In this document: positions 23,123 through 31,537 of the stretch, one piece after another | Numbering within the stretch: the first letter of the stretch is position 1 | Layout: each line of letters begins with the position of its first letter | NCBI GenBank assembly: GCA_964370065.1 | Contig: CAYJGK010000019.1 | Coordinates: 1 to 35,736 of the forward strand | Reading direction: 5' to 3' | Source: CAMQRS01 sp964370065 | GTDB taxonomy: Bacteria > Bacillota_I > Bacilli_A > Erysipelotrichales > Erysipelotrichaceae | DNA length: 35,736 bases | The notes under the pieces: generated by a model | The model's input: the letters and a program-made list of their open reading frames with translations, nothing else | Databases searched by the model: none | What the model was told of the DNA's origin: nothing | Translations under genes and position numbers: made by a program

Positions 23123-25423
23123 TCATATTTTCTTTTTCCACAACATTGGATATATTACTTTTGTTAATTTTGCAATTACTAAATATGCTCCCATTAAAAT
23201 TAATACAACTAGTATTAGTGGTTGTATTAATGATGCAAAATGAACATTACCTAATCCTAAATATGTACTACCACAAATGAATCCAATTACCATACCAATT
23301 CCCATCACAACAATGACTACACTACGCCAGATTGAAAATGGTTGATTTACGTACCCTAATACAAGCATTCCATTTATACTAATAATTAGTAAACACAATT
23401 GCTGGTATACATGAAAAGATATAGAATGATTAGATTGTAATATAAACAAATACAACAAGGCACACACTACACTTGCGCCCGCAGGAAAACTAATTTCTAT
23501 GACATTTTTTAAAAAATGATGATCGACTCTTGCTTTACTCGCTTCTAACGCAAACAAGAAACCGGGTATACCAATTGTTAGAGTAGACATAAATGTTAAA
23601 TGGATTGGCTCAAATGGATAAATGTAAGATGTTGTCATCGTGAAGAAGACTAATAGAAAAGATAATATTGTTTTAGTTAGAAATAAAGTGGCTACTCGCT
23701 GTACATTATTAATTACTTTTCTTCCTTCGTATAGGACATATGGTAAGGCATCAAAGTGATTATCCAATAAAATAATATTTGCACTTTTCCTAGCCATATC
23801 GCTACCACTAGCCATTGCAATGCTCACATCTGCTTCTTTAAAAGCTAATACATCATTCACACCATCTCCACTCATTCCTACACAATGACCTGCTTTTTTT
23901 ATAGAGTGTATTAATTGCTTTTTTTGCTCAGGATTAACTCGACCAAATACCGTATACTGATTTGCTATCTCGTCAATGGATTGTTGACAAGTGCTTAAAT
24001 CAATATATGCATCATAGTTAACAATGCCCACTCTTTTAGCAATTTCTTTTACACTTAATGGATCGTCTCCAGAAATAATTTTAAGATGCACACCCTGTTG
24101 TTTAAAGTATGCAATAGTTTGCTTAGCACTTTCTCTAATTTCTTCTTGAATACTAATGATAGCTACTAAACTTTCTTGATGCCCTTGTTTCATAATTACA
24201 CTTAATACACGATGACCAACGCTTGTTGCTTTTGCAATTTTTTGTAATTCCGCTTTGCTTAGGGCAGTCGAAATAAAAGTGTGTGCTCCTACATAATAAC
24301 TTGTAGAACCTTTATGAATTGCAGTATATTTACGCTCGCTACTAAAAGGGGTAAATTGGCAATCTTTCATAAAATTCCCATTTGTGAAGTGCTCTTGCAA
24401 AGCCAACATTGTTGTATTCTTATTTTTGCTTAACTGAATAATTGTATACATGATATCATTTACTAAGGTCTTATCTTGACATATTACACTTTCCACCTGC
24501 ATTGTTCCATTTGTAATCGTACCTGTTTTATCTAAGCACAAAACATCAACTCTTGCTAACATATCCAAACAATATAATTCTTGTACTAATACTCTTTTCC
24601 TTGCTAAATGAATCGAACCAATACTCAATGCCATGCTCACTAAAATAACTAACCCTTCAGGAATCATTCCAATCATAGCAGCAGCAGTGGTTAAAATTGT
24701 ATCGACTAAGGATAAATCATAAACATATAGATTTTTAAGTGCCATAAATGCACCAAATGGAAAAATGAAAATAGAACTGAATTTAATAATTTTAGTAATA
24801 TGGATATATAATGTAGAGCGATATTTTTTAAACTGTTTAGCTTGTTTCATAATCTGGGTCGCATAATTTTCATTCGCAACATTGATTACTTCTACATAAG
24901 CTTCATTTGATACTACAAAACTGCCTGAATAAATCTTATCTCCTGTTGTTTTTAAAACACTATCGCTTTCTCCACTTATTAAAGATTCATTCACTTCAAT
25001 TTCATTTTCAACAACAATACAATCGCAAACTATTTGCTGTCCTGTAGAGACAAGTAGTACATCATTTTTCACAATTTCGTGAATACTAATTGAAATTATT
25101 TTTCCATTTCTTACCACATTAACCCGTGATTCTATTATTAATGACATTTTATCAATAATTAACTTAGCTCTTATTTCTTGGATGATTCCAATCAATAGAT
25201 TTCCGATAACTACTCCCATAAAAAGCATATTTTGAAAATGACCTGTCATAAAAATAAAGATAGCTAATACAATATTCACAAAATTAAATAGAGTGTAAAC
25301 ATTGCCTTTTATTATTTCAGGAAAAGTTTTACTAATTGTTTCTATGTGCGTATTGACTTCATTTTTTAGTACGCGCTCTTGTACTTCTTGGTCATTTAAT
25401 CCTAACGCTATTTTTTTATCCAT
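23123..25423 (-). CDS. P-type cation-transporting ATPase
   Basis: A 766-residue E1-E2 ATPase. It has an actuator motif SGES (151-154), TM4 with IPEGL (about 255-259), the phosphorylation site DKTGT (Asp299) and the hinge SGDGVND followed by AMASGSDMARKSANIILLD. No N-terminal heavy-metal-binding domain (CxxC) is present, and TM4 lacks a CPx motif. It is therefore not a copper or zinc exporter of the P1B type, and looks like the short P2-like 'ATPase E' group of Bacillota. The ion could be Ca2+, Mg2+ or another; it cannot be settled by eye. I take the second of two adjacent ATG codons, 7 bases after AGGAGG. A small lipoprotein gene follows. Confidence 0.9.
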   Translation of the reverse strand: MDKKIALGLNDQEVQERVLKNEVNTHIETISKTFPEIIKGNVYTLFNFVNIVLAIFIFMTGHFQNMLFMGVVIGNLLIGIIQEIRAKLIIDKMSLIIESRVNVVRNGKIISISIHEIVKNDVLLVSTGQQIVCDCIVVENEIEVNESLISGESDSVLKTTGDKIYSGSFVVSNEAYVEVINVANENYATQIMKQAKQFKKYRSTLYIHITKIIKFSSIFIFPFGAFMALKNLYVYDLSLVDTILTTAAAMIGMIPEGLVILVSMALSIGSIHLARKRVLVQELYCLDMLARVDVLCLDKTGTITNGTMQVESVICQDKTLVNDIMYTIIQLSKNKNTTMLALQEHFTNGNFMKDCQFTPFSSERKYTAIHKGSTSYYVGAHTFISTALSKAELQKIAKATSVGHRVLSVIMKQGHQESLVAIISIQEEIRESAKQTIAYFKQQGVHLKIISGDDPLSVKEIAKRVGIVNYDAYIDLSTCQQSIDEIANQYTVFGRVNPEQKKQLIHSIKKAGHCVGMSGDGVNDVLAFKEADVSIAMASGSDMARKSANIILLDNHFDALPYVLYEGRKVINNVQRVATLFLTKTILSFLLVFFTMTTSYIYPFEPIHLTFMSTLTIGIPGFLFALEASKARVDHHFLKNVIEISFPAGASVVCALLYLFILQSNHSISFHVYQQLCLLIISINGMLVLGYVNQPFSIWRSVVIVVMGIGMVIGFICGSTYLGLGNVHFASLIQPLILVVLILMGAYLVIAKLTKVIYPMLWKKKI

Positions 25424-25446
25424 CATCGCACCTCCTATTTACATTA

Positions 25447-25452
25447 ATTATA
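25447..25452 (-). promoter_or_regulatory. Probable -10 box for the P-type ATPase operon
   Basis: A perfect TATAAT on the minus strand about 25 bases before the ATG, inside a very A/T-rich stretch. No -35 of normal spacing is evident, so the call is weak. Confidence 0.4.
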
Positions 25453-25495
25453 ATATATAAGTTGTATTGCGTATAGGTATTCAGTTCACAAAAAT

Positions 25496-25574
25496 AAAAG
25501 ACATAAGAGTGAAGCACCCACTTTCTAATTGTCTCCAATTATAAGAGTGCGCTCCCAAGTAAATTATGTCTTTT
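25496..25574 (-). terminator. Branched RNA element ending the nfn operon
   Basis: An 11-bp perfect outer stem (25496-25506 with 25564-25574) encloses 57 bases instead of a simple loop. Inside is a TAATTG/CAATTA hairpin (25526-25531 with 25536-25541). It is flanked by two similar copies of an ATAAGAGTG-x-GC-x-CCC unit (25503-25520 and 25541-25557). Read on the minus strand, the outer stem starts 5 bases after the nfnB stop and ends in a T run (TCTTTTATTTTT). It can therefore terminate transcription while carrying a multi-branched head. I do not recognise it as a named RNA family. Confidence 0.6.
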
Positions 25575-25579
25575 GCAAT

Positions 25580-26965
25580 TTATTTATTTTTTAAGTATTC
25601 ATCTATCGCTTTGGCAGCATCTTTTCCAGCTCCCATTGCTAAGATCACCGTAGCCGCACCGGTTACAGCATCTCCTCCAGCGTACACACCTTCTCTTGAT
25701 GTAGCTCCTTGTTCATCTGCAACAAGACAACCCCATTTATTCGCATCTAACCCTTCTGTCGTAGAAATAATTAATGGGTTTGGTGAAGTACCAATTGACA
25801 TAATCATGCAATCAATATCCATAATAAAATTACTTCCCTCTTTTACAACAGGTCTTCTTCTTCCTGATGCATCAGCTTCCCCTAATTCCATTTCTACACA
25901 TTCCATTCCTACACAGTTACCATTCTCATCGCCAATAATACGTACTGGGTTTGTTAATGTTTTGAAGATAATTCCTTCTTCTTCTGCATGTTCAATTTCT
26001 TCTAGACGAGCTGGTAATTCTTCCATCCCTCTACGGTATACAATATACACTTCTTCACAACCTACCCTTTTAGCACAACGTGCCGCATCCATCGCAACAT
26101 TACCGCCACCGATAATAGCCGCTTTTTTAGCTTTCATAATAGGTGTATCTACTCCGTTTTCATAAGCTTTCATTAAATTAAAACGAGTTAAATATTCATT
26201 AGCAGAGAAAACTCCCTTCAAGTTTTCTCCTTCCAAATTCATAAAATTTGGTAATCCTGCCCCACTTCCAATAAAAATGCTTTCATATCCCATTTCAAAC
26301 AATTCATCGATTTCTAGCACTTTACCAATTACCATATTCGTTTCAATTTTAACACCTAATTGCTTTAACCCATCAATTTCTTTCTGTACAATTGCTTTTG
26401 GTAAACGGAATTCAGGAATTCCATAAACTAATACTCCACCCGCTTTATGTAAGGCTTCATATACTGTAACATCATACCCTTTGTTTGCTAAGTCCCCTGC
26501 ACATGTTAATCCTGCTGGACCCGCTCCTACTACTGCAACTTTACGTCCATTTGAAACAGGTTTTACGATTTCATCTTTTCCATGTTCCATGTAATAATCA
26601 GCAACAAAACGTTCTAAACGTCCAATTGCTACAGCTTCATGTTTAATCCCACGAACACATTTCTCTTCACATTGCGTCTCTTGTGGACAAACACGCCCAC
26701 AAACAGCAGGTAAAGAACTTGTTTTTTTAATGATATGATATGCTGCTTCCATATCTCCTGCAACCATTTTTCCAATAAATCCTGGAATATCTACAGCTAC
26801 TGGACACCCATTCACACAAGGTTTGTGTTTACATTGTAAGCAACGCTCAGCCTCTTCTTTAGCTTGTTCTAATGTATATCCTAACGCAACTTCTTCGAAG
26901 TTTTTATTTCTCACATTCGGATCTTGCACTGGCATATCCATTTTTTTAGGATTCATATTTGGCAT
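25580..26965 (-). CDS. nfnB: NfnB, large subunit of the NADH-dependent ferredoxin:NADP+ oxidoreductase
   Basis: A 461-residue flavoprotein. The N-terminal domain carries two 4Fe-4S clusters (CLQCKHKPCVNGC, and CGRVCPQETQCEEKC). It is followed by a Rossmann domain starting VVGAGPAGLTCAGDLANKG and a second dinucleotide fold with IIGGGNVAMDAARCAKRVG. This is the GltD-like layout shared by glutamate synthase small subunit and NfnB/SudA. The partner NfnA next door and the absence of a glutamate synthase large subunit decide for NfnB. The complex links NADPH oxidation to NADH formation and ferredoxin reduction, or the reverse. AGGAGG lies 9 bases before the ATG, and it starts 1 base after nfnA. Confidence 0.92.
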   Translation of the reverse strand: MPNMNPKKMDMPVQDPNVRNKNFEEVALGYTLEQAKEEAERCLQCKHKPCVNGCPVAVDIPGFIGKMVAGDMEAAYHIIKKTSSLPAVCGRVCPQETQCEEKCVRGIKHEAVAIGRLERFVADYYMEHGKDEIVKPVSNGRKVAVVGAGPAGLTCAGDLANKGYDVTVYEALHKAGGVLVYGIPEFRLPKAIVQKEIDGLKQLGVKIETNMVIGKVLEIDELFEMGYESIFIGSGAGLPNFMNLEGENLKGVFSANEYLTRFNLMKAYENGVDTPIMKAKKAAIIGGGNVAMDAARCAKRVGCEEVYIVYRRGMEELPARLEEIEHAEEEGIIFKTLTNPVRIIGDENGNCVGMECVEMELGEADASGRRRPVVKEGSNFIMDIDCMIMSIGTSPNPLIISTTEGLDANKWGCLVADEQGATSREGVYAGGDAVTGAATVILAMGAGKDAAKAIDEYLKNK

Positions 26966-26966
26966 A

Positions 26967-27809
26967 TTACGCTACCTCCTTGTGAAATAAGTTACAATCT
27001 TCTTCTCTTGCATGTGTTTCAAATTCAGCATACTGTCTGCTTCTTGACATTGCTTCATCAAAATCTACTTCATGTCCATCAAAATCAGGTCCATCTACAC
27101 AAGCAAATTTTGTCTTTCCTCCAACAGTTAAACGGCAGCATCCACACATACCTGTTCCATCAATCATAATGGGATTCATACTGACTACAGTTTTAACATT
27201 GTACTTCTTAGTCACTTCACAAACAAATTTCATCATAATTAATGGTCCAATTGCAATGACTTCATCAAATTGTTCTCCATTTGCTAATAACTCTTCTAAT
27301 ACATTTGTGACTAACCCTTTTGTACCAGCACTTCCATCATCACTCATCAAATGGAATTCGCTACTCACTGCTTTGAATTCCTCTTCTAAGATGACTAAAT
27401 CTTTATTTCTAAATCCTGCAATTGTTGTCACTTCAATTCCATTATCGTGTAATCCTTTTGCTGTTGGATAGGCTATAGCACAGCCAACCCCACCACCAAC
27501 TACACAAACTTTCTTCATATTTGTAATATGAGAGGCAACTCCTAAAGGCCCTACGAAATCCAACACTTCGTCGTTAACACGTAATTCATTTAATATTTTA
27601 GTCGTTTTCCCCACAATTTGGAAGATAATTGTAACTGTACCAGCAGCACGATTGTAATCAGCAATCGTTAATGGAATTCTCTCTCCTAATTCATGTGCTC
27701 TAATAATGATAAACTGCCCAGGATTTGCCTTTTTCGCAATTAATGGTGCATGAATTACCAATTTAGTTACAGTTGGATTTAACTCTTCTCTTTCAACTAT
27801 TTTAAACAT
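26967..27809 (-). CDS. nfnA: NfnA, small subunit of the NADH-dependent ferredoxin:NADP+ oxidoreductase
   Basis: A 280-residue ferredoxin reductase-like protein with a FAD-binding beta-barrel. RIPLTIADYN is the flavin motif, VVGGGVGCAIAYPTAKGL the dinucleotide-binding loop, and MCGCCRLTVGGKTKFACVDGP the C-terminal 2Fe-2S ligand cluster. It is homologous to the PyrK-type subunit and to sulfide dehydrogenase SudB. Pairing with NfnB argues for the electron-bifurcating transhydrogenase. AAAGGAG precedes the ATG. Confidence 0.92.
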   Translation of the reverse strand: MFKIVEREELNPTVTKLVIHAPLIAKKANPGQFIIIRAHELGERIPLTIADYNRAAGTVTIIFQIVGKTTKILNELRVNDEVLDFVGPLGVASHITNMKKVCVVGGGVGCAIAYPTAKGLHDNGIEVTTIAGFRNKDLVILEEEFKAVSSEFHLMSDDGSAGTKGLVTNVLEELLANGEQFDEVIAIGPLIMMKFVCEVTKKYNVKTVVSMNPIMIDGTGMCGCCRLTVGGKTKFACVDGPDFDGHEVDFDEAMSRSRQYAEFETHAREEDCNLFHKEVA

Positions 27810-27844
27810 AATACTCCTTTCATGGCTTTTGCCTATTACTATAT

Positions 27845-27850
27845 ATTATA
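27845..27850 (-). promoter_or_regulatory. Probable -10 box for nfnAB
   Basis: A perfect TATAAT on the minus strand about 35 bases before the nfnA ATG, inside an 85-base gap that follows the ruvX terminator. The -35 (ATTTAA at 17 bases) is weak. The remaining gap sequence is A/T-rich with nothing else recognisable. Confidence 0.45.
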
Positions 27851-27894
27851 TTATTTTTTTTTAGAAAATTAAATACATTTTTTCATTTTACAAA

Positions 27895-27926
27895 AAAAGG
27901 ATAAAGCAAGATTGCTTTATCCTTTT
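27895..27926 (-). terminator. Intrinsic terminator after ruvX
   Basis: A 14-bp perfect stem (27895-27908 with 27913-27926) with a 4-base loop and a T run on the minus strand. Its 5' arm covers the last two codons and stop of ruvX. It ends the alaS-ireB-ruvX unit. Confidence 0.92.
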
Positions 27927-28333
27927 GAATTCAAATAGTCTTGTAGGATTGTAACAGCGGCCATTTTATCAATAACTTGTTTTCTCTTTTTTCTAGACAC
28001 ATCCGCTGCGATTAAAAATCGCTCAGCTGATACAGTTGTTAGTCGTTCATCCCACAATACAACAGTTAAACCAATATCTTCTAACATTTCTTTAAATGTT
28101 AGTGAAATATTACCACGAATTCCAATATCACCATTCATATGCTTAGGTAAGCCCAACACAACGGTATCAACTTGTTTTTCTTTAATAATCTCTTGTAGTT
28201 GTGTAATACATTGCTCATAGTTTTCACTTTCGAAACGAAGTGTCGTTAGTGGTGATGCAATCATCCCCATTAAGTCTGATACAGCTACTCCACAAGTAAC
28301 ACTACCTAAATCTAACCCTAATTTACGTTTCAT
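27917..28333 (-). CDS. ruvX: Holliday junction resolvase-like RuvX (YqgF)
   Basis: A 138-residue RNase H-fold nuclease. GLDLGSVTCGVAVSD (6-20) carries the first catalytic Asp, LWDERLTT the Glu-containing strand, and the C-terminal DKMAAVTILQDYL the last Asp. The family is implicated in 16S rRNA 5' processing and in resolving branched DNA. The start shares one base with the ireB stop. The order alaS-ireB-ruvX is conserved in Bacillota and supports the call. Confidence 0.94.
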   Translation of the reverse strand: MKRKLGLDLGSVTCGVAVSDLMGMIASPLTTLRFESENYEQCITQLQEIIKEKQVDTVVLGLPKHMNGDIGIRGNISLTFKEMLEDIGLTVVLWDERLTTVSAERFLIAADVSRKKRKQVIDKMAAVTILQDYLNSKG

Positions 28334-28593
28334 TATTTTTCGTTCCCTGCTAGGTAATAACGTACTAATTCTTCAATAATATCATAACGATCTAAACTTT
28401 GAATAATCGTTCTTGCATTATTGTGACTAGAAATATAAGCAGGATCATTAGAAATTAAATAACCAGCTAATTGATTGACAGAATTATACCCTCTCGTTTT
28501 TAATGCATCGTCTACTAAGTATAATACCTTTTCAATGTTTTCACGTTTTACATCTTCTGTTTTAAAAGCAACTGTTTCAGTTATATCTCTCAT
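28333..28593 (-). CDS. ireB: IreB family regulatory phosphoprotein
   Basis: An 86-residue protein of the UPF0297 group, with VAFKTEDVKRENIEKVLYLVDDALKTRGYNSVNQLAGYLISNDPAYIS matching the family throughout. In Enterococcus, IreB is a substrate of the PASTA kinase IreK and restrains cephalosporin resistance. The Thr residues near the N-terminus (Thr5, Thr7) are candidate phosphosites. I start at the ATG with AGGAGG 8 bases upstream; a GTG one codon earlier is too close. The kinase is not in the window. Confidence 0.92.
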   Translation of the reverse strand: MRDITETVAFKTEDVKRENIEKVLYLVDDALKTRGYNSVNQLAGYLISNDPAYISSHNNARTIIQSLDRYDIIEELVRYYLAGNEK

Positions 28594-28644
28594 CACTTGC
28601 CCCTCCTCATCATTAGTACTATCATATCTTATTTTAAAAAGTTT

Positions 28645-31269
28645 TTAAAGTGCTATTCCTAAATTTGCTTTAATTTCTTTTAACGCTATTTCTACTTTAG
28701 TTGCATCTTTACCACCACTTTGTGCTAAATCAGGTCTACCTCCACCTTTTCCATCACATACTAGCGCTGCTTGCTTAACTAAGTTTCCACAATGTACTTC
28801 TTTTATTAATGCTTTATCTGCAGCTGCCACAAAAATGACTTTATCATCTTTTGTGCTCGATAAGAACACAATTGAATTTTGCACCTTATCTTTTAATGAA
28901 ATGGCCATTTCTTTTAATTGTGCACCATCTAAGATATTCATCTCTTTCACTAATACCTGTTTGTTATCCACTTGTACAAATTCTTGTACTAACTGATCTG
29001 CTTGCGCCATAATAGCAGCTGTTTGTTGTTCTTCAATTTCTTTTTTCGCTTTTTGTAAGTCTTGTAAGGTCTGCACTACTTTACCTTCTAATTCTCCTAA
29101 TGTCTTAGCTTTTGTAATCTCTTTTATATGCAAGAGTAAAGTTTGTTCAGCTTTGAATTCTTCATATGCAGCTAATCCTGTTTTTGCACTAATTCTACGA
29201 ATTCCTGAACCAACGCTCTCTTCCGCTATAATTTTCAGTAATCCAATTTGACTAGTTCGTTCAACATGGCAACCTCCACAGAATTCTTTAGAAAATTCGT
29301 CCATACTAACCACTCGTACAAATTCACCATATTTTTCATCAAACAGGGCTGTTGCACCAGATTGCTTAGCTTCCTCAATGCTTAAAACTTGTTTTTCTAC
29401 TAATAGTGAATCTTGGATCTTCTCATTAACGATATGCTCAATTTCTTTTATTTGCTCGGCATTAATTTTTTCAAAATGAGTGAAATCAAAACGTAAGTAT
29501 TCTTCATTATTGTAAGATCCTGCTTGTGCAATATGTGTGCCCACCACTTGTTTTAAAGCACTTTGCAATAAGTGAGTAGCGGAGTGATTTGCACTTATTT
29601 TATTTCTTCTAGTTACATCAATTTTAAGAATTACTTCTTGTCCTTGTAATAATGTTACATCTTCTAATTCCACTTTATGAAGTGGTTGTCCATGCGGTGC
29701 TTTTTTCACATCTACAACTGCGCATGCTTCCCCATTCACAATTACAGCACCTGTATCGGCACATTGTCCACCACTTTCAGCATAGAAACAAGTCGTATCA
29801 AAACAAACTAACCCTTCATTTGCTAGTTTATCTACTTGTACTCCTTCTTTAAATAAACCTATTACTTTTGCTTTCACTTCAAATTGCTCATATCCAACAA
29901 AAACACTTTTTTCTTTAAAGTTTAATAGATCCTCTGACTGTGAATTCATTGATTCATTTGTTTCTCTTGCTGCTCTTGCACGGTTTTTTTGTTGTTGCAT
30001 AGCTACTTTAAATCCTTCTTCATCAACACCTAAATTATGTTCAGATGCAATTTCAGCTGTTAATTCAAATGGGAATCCATACGTATCATATAATTTAAAA
30101 ACAACACTTCCTTCTAATATTTTATCTGTTTTTTTAATTGCATCAAATAATAATTGTTCACCATGTTTTAATGTTTTATGGAATGTTTCTTCTTCAATTT
30201 TGATTAATGTTTCATTATATTCTATTTTTTCCATTAAATATGGATAAAAATCTTCCATATTCTTAGAAACGATAGTCACTAATTTGTACATAAATGGTTC
30301 ACTTATTCCAAGTTTAATTCCAAAACGTACAGCTCTTCTTAAAACACGTCTTAATACATAACCTCTACCATTATTAGAGAATAATGCACCATCACTTAAG
30401 GCGAACGTAACCGTTCGGATATGGTCTGCAATTACACGATAAGCCATTTTGTATTCACCTGCATAAGGGAATTTTGCAATTTTTTCACATTCTCTAATGA
30501 TAGGCAAAAATAAATCCGTGTCGTAGTTTGTTTCGCCACCCTGTACTAAAGATACTAAACGTTCTAATCCCATCCCTGTGTCGATATTTCTTTGTGGTAA
30601 TTCTTTATAATCCTTACGATCTAATTCAGGTTTACAATCATATTGTGAAAACACTACATTCCAAACCTCAATATAACGATCATTATCGATTTCTTCAAAG
30701 AATAGTTTTTCTCCCAAGCCCTCTGGATCAAAAGCTTCACCACGGTCATAGAAAATTTCACTATCAGGTCCACCAGGTCCTTCTCCTATTTCCCAAAAAT
30801 TTCCATCTGTTCTTAAAATGTGAGTTGGATCTACACCCAGTTTTTTGGTCCATGTATCATATGCAACTTCGTCATCTGAATAAATAGAAATATATAATTT
30901 TTCTTTAGGGAATCCAATCCATTTTTCATCAGTTAAAAATTCCCAAGCAAATTCAATAGCTTCTTCTTTAAAATAATCTCCGATTGAAAAATTACCTAGC
31001 ATTTCAAAAAATGTATGGTGTCTTGCTGTTTTTCCAACGTTTTCAATATCGTTAGTACGAATAGATTTTTGAGCATTTGTAATACGATTACAAATTGGTT
31101 GTTCGCTTCCATCAAAATATTTTTTTAATGCTGCTACTCCCGCATTGATCCATAATAATGTAGGGTCATTATGTGGTACTAACGATGCACCTGGTTCAAT
31201 CATATGTCCTTTGCTTGCAAAAAAATCTAAAAATAATTGTCTAATCTCATTTCCTGTTCTTTGTTTCAT
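28645..31269 (-). CDS. alaS: Alanyl-tRNA synthetase
   Basis: A complete 874-residue enzyme. The class II catalytic core (TARHHTFFEMLGNFSIGDYF) is followed by the editing domain with HSATHLLQ and the zinc Cys/His of FCGGCHVERT, then the C-terminal C-Ala domain with GGGRPDLAQSGGKD. It charges tRNA-Ala and clears Ser and Gly mischarging. I take the ATG at 31269, with AGGAGG 8 bases upstream. An ATG two codons earlier would be only 2 bases from that site. Expression is controlled by the T-box leader just upstream. Confidence 0.98.
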   Translation of the reverse strand: MKQRTGNEIRQLFLDFFASKGHMIEPGASLVPHNDPTLLWINAGVAALKKYFDGSEQPICNRITNAQKSIRTNDIENVGKTARHHTFFEMLGNFSIGDYFKEEAIEFAWEFLTDEKWIGFPKEKLYISIYSDDEVAYDTWTKKLGVDPTHILRTDGNFWEIGEGPGGPDSEIFYDRGEAFDPEGLGEKLFFEEIDNDRYIEVWNVVFSQYDCKPELDRKDYKELPQRNIDTGMGLERLVSLVQGGETNYDTDLFLPIIRECEKIAKFPYAGEYKMAYRVIADHIRTVTFALSDGALFSNNGRGYVLRRVLRRAVRFGIKLGISEPFMYKLVTIVSKNMEDFYPYLMEKIEYNETLIKIEEETFHKTLKHGEQLLFDAIKKTDKILEGSVVFKLYDTYGFPFELTAEIASEHNLGVDEEGFKVAMQQQKNRARAARETNESMNSQSEDLLNFKEKSVFVGYEQFEVKAKVIGLFKEGVQVDKLANEGLVCFDTTCFYAESGGQCADTGAVIVNGEACAVVDVKKAPHGQPLHKVELEDVTLLQGQEVILKIDVTRRNKISANHSATHLLQSALKQVVGTHIAQAGSYNNEEYLRFDFTHFEKINAEQIKEIEHIVNEKIQDSLLVEKQVLSIEEAKQSGATALFDEKYGEFVRVVSMDEFSKEFCGGCHVERTSQIGLLKIIAEESVGSGIRRISAKTGLAAYEEFKAEQTLLLHIKEITKAKTLGELEGKVVQTLQDLQKAKKEIEEQQTAAIMAQADQLVQEFVQVDNKQVLVKEMNILDGAQLKEMAISLKDKVQNSIVFLSSTKDDKVIFVAAADKALIKEVHCGNLVKQAALVCDGKGGGRPDLAQSGGKDATKVEIALKEIKANLGIAL

Positions 31270-31275
31270 CTTCAT

Positions 31276-31498
31276 TTCCTCCTAACAAATAAAAAAACGT
31301 TCCTAATACAGGAACGTTTAACTAACGCGGTACCATCCTGATTCATAGTCAACTAGACTATGCACTCAATTCTCTTAATACGTAAGAGTACGCTAAGCTC
31401 CCTTGTAGCTTCATAATAATCGTACATAAAGTTTTCACCAACCACTTTTTCTCTAATATGTCTATTATTACTACTCATCAATTTCAATGCTTAATACG
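31276..31498 (-). promoter_or_regulatory. T-box leader controlling alaS
   Basis: The minus-strand leader contains the T-box sequence AGGATGGTACCGCG (31326-31339), whose TGG can pair with an uncharged tRNA acceptor end. The terminator follows. Upstream, in a Stem I-like region containing AGAGAAAAAGTGG and GGTGAAAAC, GAAGCTACAAGG places an alanine codon GCU (31407-31409) as the probable specifier. The amino-acid match to alaS supports it. Uncharged tRNA-Ala should stabilise the antiterminator and raise expression of alaS-ireB-ruvX. Confidence 0.92.
31295..31319 (-). terminator. T-box regulated terminator
   Basis: A 10-bp perfect stem (31295-31304 with 31310-31319), 5-base loop and seven T on the minus strand. 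It lies directly downstream of the T-box motif, and antiterminator formation would disrupt it. Confidence 0.92.
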
Positions 31499-31504
31499 AT
31501 TATC

Positions 31505-31533
31505 ATTTTAACATAAACAAAATGTAAATTCAA
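31505..31533 (-). promoter_or_regulatory. Promoter for the alaS leader
   Basis: TTGAAT (31528-31533) and TAAAAT (31505-31510, with a TG extension) are 17 bases apart on the minus strand. This puts the transcript start near 31498, at the front of the T-box leader. It lies just beyond the recD2 stop. Confidence 0.8.
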
Positions 31534-31537
31534 TGTT

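Noticed and set aside
25566..26165. A 199-codon plus-strand open frame over nfnB
   Set aside because: It lies antisense to a strongly conserved gene, is rich in Ser/Pro/Ala as expected from the reverse complement, and has no ribosome binding site or recognisable domain.
25580..26965. Glutamate synthase small subunit (GltD)
   Set aside because: No large subunit is present, and the neighbour is the NfnA-type 2Fe-2S flavoprotein, so NfnB fits better.
30528..30887. A 119-codon plus-strand open frame over alaS
   Set aside because: It is a His/Leu-rich shadow of the alaS catalytic domain; no promoter or ribosome binding site precedes it.
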